NCBI GenBank assembly: GCA_017441605.1
Contig: JAFRXD010000079.1
Location: 1 to 64,000 of the forward strand
Length of the DNA: 64,000 nucleotides
From: Thermoguttaceae bacterium
Lineage (GTDB): Bacteria; Planctomycetota; Planctomycetia; Pirellulales; Thermoguttaceae
Direction of reading: 5' to 3'
Shown: one piece after another, positions 61,294 to 64,000 of the stretch
How positions within the stretch are numbered: position 1 is the stretch's first letter
Layout: each line of letters opens with the position of its first letter
Notes under the pieces: generated by a model
Told to the model about the DNA's origin: nothing
The model's database searches: none
Seen by the model: the letters and a program-made list of their open reading frames with translations, nothing else
Translations under genes and position numbers: made by a program

Positions 61294-61998
61294 TTAATCC
61301 GGCTCCGAAATATTAAGACTTCCGTCGTCCAAGTCGTCCGGCTCCAGATCTTGGGGGCGCTCGTTCAACGCGTCCTTTACCGTATAACATTGGTCGTCTT
61401 CGAGTCGCGCGAGTTTTATTTCAAACGCGGCGATCTTTTGCAACAGCTCTTCGCCAAATTTCTGACTTTCCGCGAAGCGCGCCGCTTCGTCGAATCGCCC
61501 CGCGCGCCGCAGAATATCGACGCGCATTAGCTTGTAAGTATCGTCGCTTTTTACGCCGTCGGCGAGCGCGTCGAACCGTTCGAGCGCGGCATTGCGGCAG
61601 GCTCGCGCTCCTTCTTTGTCGATCGCGTCGTCGGAAGCCCAAGCCGCGCGCAAAGCGGCGGTAAACGCTTCTTTCGGACGGTTCGAGCGTTTGTTTATCA
61701 AATAGAAGCGATAAAATCTACGCGCCAAATCCGACTTTAACGGGATATTGTCGCAGGATTTATACTCTTCGGTTTGAAGCAGCGCGACGTCGAAGTCGAC
61801 GGGATTGTTAAGTTCGCCGGCGATCAATCCGCAATGCGGACACTCTTGAACCCAACAATTCATCGTGGAGCGTTGCATTTCCGGGGGTCTTGTGTCGAGA
61901 TCGCAAGATCCAAACGCGTTTGTGCTCAAAACGATCGGATGTTTGGACTCTTTTTTACAAACGGAGCACACCACGGCGTTCTCAACAATCATTGTCAT
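61294..61998 (-). CDS. Zinc-ribbon protein (DUF2225-like) with SLNI C-terminal peptide
   Basis: 234 residues from ATG 61998, with AAGGAG nine nt upstream; the longer frame to 62070 covers the leader. Two CxxC pairs (VCSVCKKE and ECPHCGLI, about 45 residues apart) form an N-terminal zinc ribbon resembling DUF2225. The remainder is helical, TPR-like (RRFYRFYLINKRSNR, RVDILRRAGRFDEAARFAE). The last residues, DLEPDDLDDGSLNISEPD, share 13 of 14 positions with the acidic tail of the PP2C phosphatase at 14692-16470. That suggests a common partner or a shared phosphorylation site, linking this protein to the ter-type system (inference). Confidence 0.7.
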   Translation of the reverse strand: MTMIVENAVVCSVCKKESKHPIVLSTNAFGSCDLDTRPPEMQRSTMNCWVQECPHCGLIAGELNNPVDFDVALLQTEEYKSCDNIPLKSDLARRFYRFYLINKRSNRPKEAFTAALRAAWASDDAIDKEGARACRNAALERFDALADGVKSDDTYKLMRVDILRRAGRFDEAARFAESQKFGEELLQKIAAFEIKLARLEDDQCYTVKDALNERPQDLEPDDLDDGSLNISEPD

Positions 61999-62156
61999 AA
62001 GCTCGTTCTCCTTAATCGGGAATTGCCAATCGCTCGTCCCGTATTGGGGCGTCGAATTCCGCCAAAACAAAAAGATCCAGATTTGGACGCGCTTCCTCGG
62101 ACGCGAAGAAGCGCGTTGCGATAGAAGGTAGTCTTCTTTTAAAGATTACAAAGAGA

Positions 62157-62184
62157 ATTATACCCGAAATTCTAGAAAACGCAA
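62157..62184 (-). promoter_or_regulatory. Promoter of the zinc-ribbon protein gene
   Basis: Minus strand: TTGCGT (62179-62184), 16-nt spacer, TATAAT (62157-62162). Confidence 0.65.
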
Positions 62185-62209
62185 GATATTAGGACGCTAT
62201 TTTTTGTAA

Positions 62210-62233
62210 AAGATATTGAAATTTCAATATCTT
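62210..62233. repeat. Perfect 24-bp palindrome
   Basis: AAGATATTGAAA (62210-62221) and its exact complement (62222-62233), AT-rich and without a loop. It lies 39 nt after the DUF5722 stop and just upstream of the promoter at 62157-62184; a half-site-like AAGATATT recurs at 62183-62190. Candidate operator for a dimeric regulator, or a weak terminator. Confidence 0.7.
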
Positions 62234-62271
62234 AGCGCGTTCGGATCGACCGGTTTCAACGAGAGATCGCG

Positions 62272-64000
62272 CTAGTCGCCGCAACCTAGCTCGCTCCACG
62301 ATTTCGGCGGCTCTTCGTTCGGATAGAAGCGCAAAATTGGCAAATAGCGCTCGTTTTCCTTCTTCGACTCGGGGTCGTCGATCGTTCGATAAAGTTCCCA
62401 GGCGGGCTTTTTGTTGCCAAGCCCCATTTCTTTCCCCTTGGGACGCGCGCGCAGCCCGATATTGAGCCCCTCGCTCCGGACGTCGAATTGCCGGTGGACG
62501 AGATACGCCTTGGCGCCGATCGCCTTCGCCTTGTAGTATCCGAGCGCGAGGGCGGCGCATTGGCGGTCGAGCCAGACTTGCGGCAGCGCGTCGGGGTCGT
62601 AGTTGGAGTCGTCGTACTCGCCGTAGTTGTCGTCGTGGGGACTCGCGAATCCTTGCTCGGTGAAGTAAATATCGCGAGGGCGGCTCTCTACGGTCGCGGG
62701 GTCGACGAATCGGTTTTCCGGTTTCGCGAGGAATTGGGCGAGAATTTCGCAGTTATAAGGAGTGATTCTCGGGGCGCTCTCGTCTTTCGCGGCTTGTTCG
62801 GTCGAGTATTGATCCCAAAAGACGGGGGTTCGCAAGTCGAGCCCGTAGGGATGATAGGCGACGCTCCAAGGATAATCGCCCTCGGCTTTCGTCGCGCGAT
62901 TCAGCGCTTCGAGATACTCTTTGCCGGAGAATCCGCCTTTGTCGACGTATCGCGTTTGCCCGAATTCGGCGGCGCTGTTTTTCGTCCAAAAATTATCGAA
63001 CGACGAGAGAACGTTCGCGCCGGACCAGCCCTTGCGCAGCGCGGTATGGGCGAGGCGCAAATAGCGCTCGTATTGACGAACCGTCTCGTCGAGCGGGAGA
63101 CGCCCCGTATTGTTCCAAATGTACCCCGAGTTCAACTCGTTTCCAATAACGTAGTTGGCGACGCGTCCGCAGCCCTCCGCCCCGGAGGCGTAGCGCTCGC
63201 CGAGGAACTCGTAAAGCGCCTCCAGCCGCTCGATTCCGTCGCGACAAGTCGTATTGGGCGCGGCGATGCTCAGCGCGTAGGAACCTTCGGACCAAACCTC
63301 GAAATAGGGGAAGATCCATCCTTCCGGGGCCAGATGGCGCCGGTGTCCCCAGAAGACGAGGACGAACGTTATTTCCATTTCGTAGTCGGTCGCCTTTTTG
63401 ACCCAGGCGTCGTAGTAGTCGACCGCTTTTTTATTGAATTGGAACGTCTTTCCGCAATAGGGGAACTCAATCGTTTCGACGCCCTCGCTCTGAACGAGCC
63501 AGCACAGATCGACGGTCATCGCCGCTTGGGCGCAACCGAGCTCTTTGGCGTCGTCCAAATCGATCGCCTCCAATCCCTTGATCGATTTCGCGGAAACGCG
63601 AGGCGCGTCGCTTTTCGCGGGGGGCGCGGTCGGAAAGATCGGACCGGCGACGATCGTTCCCCCGGTCGCGAACCCGGTCGCGGGGTCGACGCTCGCGCCT
63701 TCGACTAAATAGAATCGATCGTAAACTTTATCGCGACCTCGATCGTCGTCGAACGAGGAGAACCGCTCGATCGAGAACTCGCGCTCTCCCTTTTGGACGC
63801 GCTTTTCGACGAGCGCGGAAACCGCGTCGGGACTATAGAGCGGGAGATCTTGGTCGTAGCCGTCGGTTTGGCAGTCGTCCCCGAGCCCGTCGTACTCGCG
63901 AAGAAACGACGTTCCCGGGTAGTATTCCCAAGAATGACAACGAATTAAGACGACGTCGCCGTCGACCTCTGACGCGGCGATTTCGAGCGCCGTTTCGGTC
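62272..64000 (-). CDS. DUF5722 glycoside-hydrolase-like protein (5' end outside window)
   Basis: The frame is open from the stop at 62272 to the window end (576 codons visible); the TTG at 63573 is internal. The visible N-terminal part is beta-rich (TALEIAASEVDGDVVLIRCH) and precedes a TIM-barrel-like region: AMTVDLCWLVQSEGVETI, ITFVLVFWGHRRHLAPEGW, NYVIGNELNSGYIWNN (possible acid/base Glu), SVAYHPYGLDLRTPVFW, RDIYFTEQGFASPH (possible nucleophile Glu) and AYLVHRQFDVRSEGLNIGLR. This matches DUF5722, a family related to clan-A glycoside hydrolases. Probably a secreted polysaccharide-degrading enzyme; the signal peptide would lie outside the window. Confidence 0.8.
   Translation of the reverse strand, partial: TETALEIAASEVDGDVVLIRCHSWEYYPGTSFLREYDGLGDDCQTDGYDQDLPLYSPDAVSALVEKRVQKGEREFSIERFSSFDDDRGRDKVYDRFYLVEGASVDPATGFATGGTIVAGPIFPTAPPAKSDAPRVSAKSIKGLEAIDLDDAKELGCAQAAMTVDLCWLVQSEGVETIEFPYCGKTFQFNKKAVDYYDAWVKKATDYEMEITFVLVFWGHRRHLAPEGWIFPYFEVWSEGSYALSIAAPNTTCRDGIERLEALYEFLGERYASGAEGCGRVANYVIGNELNSGYIWNNTGRLPLDETVRQYERYLRLAHTALRKGWSGANVLSSFDNFWTKNSAAEFGQTRYVDKGGFSGKEYLEALNRATKAEGDYPWSVAYHPYGLDLRTPVFWDQYSTEQAAKDESAPRITPYNCEILAQFLAKPENRFVDPATVESRPRDIYFTEQGFASPHDDNYGEYDDSNYDPDALPQVWLDRQCAALALGYYKAKAIGAKAYLVHRQFDVRSEGLNIGLRARPKGKEMGLGNKKPAWELYRTIDDPESKKENERYLPILRFYPNEEPPKSWSELGCGD

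Noticed and set aside
63573..63573. TTG start for the DUF5722 gene
   Set aside because: The minus-strand frame continues without a stop to the window edge with plausible protein sequence, so the true start lies outside.

Overview
The window looks like a chromosomal segment of an anaerobic, fermentative member of the Planctomycetota, probably from the Pirellulales and probably gut- or sediment-associated (inference). The evidence is a DUF1559 pseudopilin-like protein followed by the usual small lipoprotein, a YTV-type cysteine-rich repeat protein, an NPCBM/propeller/dihaem secreted protein, DUF4091/GH123-like, DUF5722, GH97 and GH2 hydrolases, and an oxygen-sensitive core metabolism (pyruvate and indolepyruvate ferredoxin oxidoreductases, flavodiiron protein). 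Coding DNA is rich in GCG, GAC, CGC and CTC codons. Intergenic DNA is much more AT-rich and carries recognisable TTGnnn-N16/17-TATAAT promoters and strong GC-hairpin terminators.

Layout: 1-2.6 kb, end of a repeat protein, a 40-bp tandem repeat and a coiled-coil membrane protein. 3.2-8.7 kb, iorAB, an HGSNAT-like membrane acyltransferase and a flavodiiron protein. 8.8-20.7 kb, ten minus-strand genes that read as one operon: two TerD, two short vWA proteins, two PP2C phosphatases, two Ser/Thr-type kinases and two TerY-type vWA/zinc proteins. 21.2-22 kb, tRNA-Cys and coaD. 22.3-28.1 kb, GAF-HlyD, HlyD and PqqD/M50/HlyD proteins, a membrane export or processing trio. 28.3-32.1 kb, a large secreted DUF4091 protein. 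32.5-37.5 kb, sdhCAB (succinate dehydrogenase/fumarate reductase) with an AspT-type carboxylate exchanger. 37.6-47.5 kb (minus), a FlgI-like lipoprotein, infA, a membrane protein, a phosphodiester-glycosidase-family protein, lnt, GH97 and a hybrid-cluster-protein homologue without metal ligands. 48.1-51.7 kb, nifJ (PFOR). 51.9-59.3 kb, secreted or catabolic genes (dihaem propeller, sugar isomerase-like, GH2, alpha/beta hydrolase). 59.3-64 kb (minus), a small protein, DUF1559, a lipoprotein, a zinc-ribbon protein and a partial DUF5722 protein.

Most notable are: (1) the ter-type signalling operon, in which every component is present as a tandem pair, whereas the described TerY-P system is a triad; (2) a short acidic C-terminal peptide shared at 13 of 14 residues, but through different codons, between one of its phosphatases and a zinc-ribbon protein 46 kb away; and (3) a hybrid cluster protein homologue opposite nifJ that keeps the fold motifs but has lost essentially every Fe-S ligand. 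Together the genes suggest a saccharolytic anaerobe that makes acetyl-CoA by PFOR, disposes of electrons to fumarate, detoxifies traces of oxygen with the flavodiiron protein, and runs an elaborate calcium/phosphorylation-dependent stress system. Function statements are homology inferences from motifs read by eye; no database search was run.
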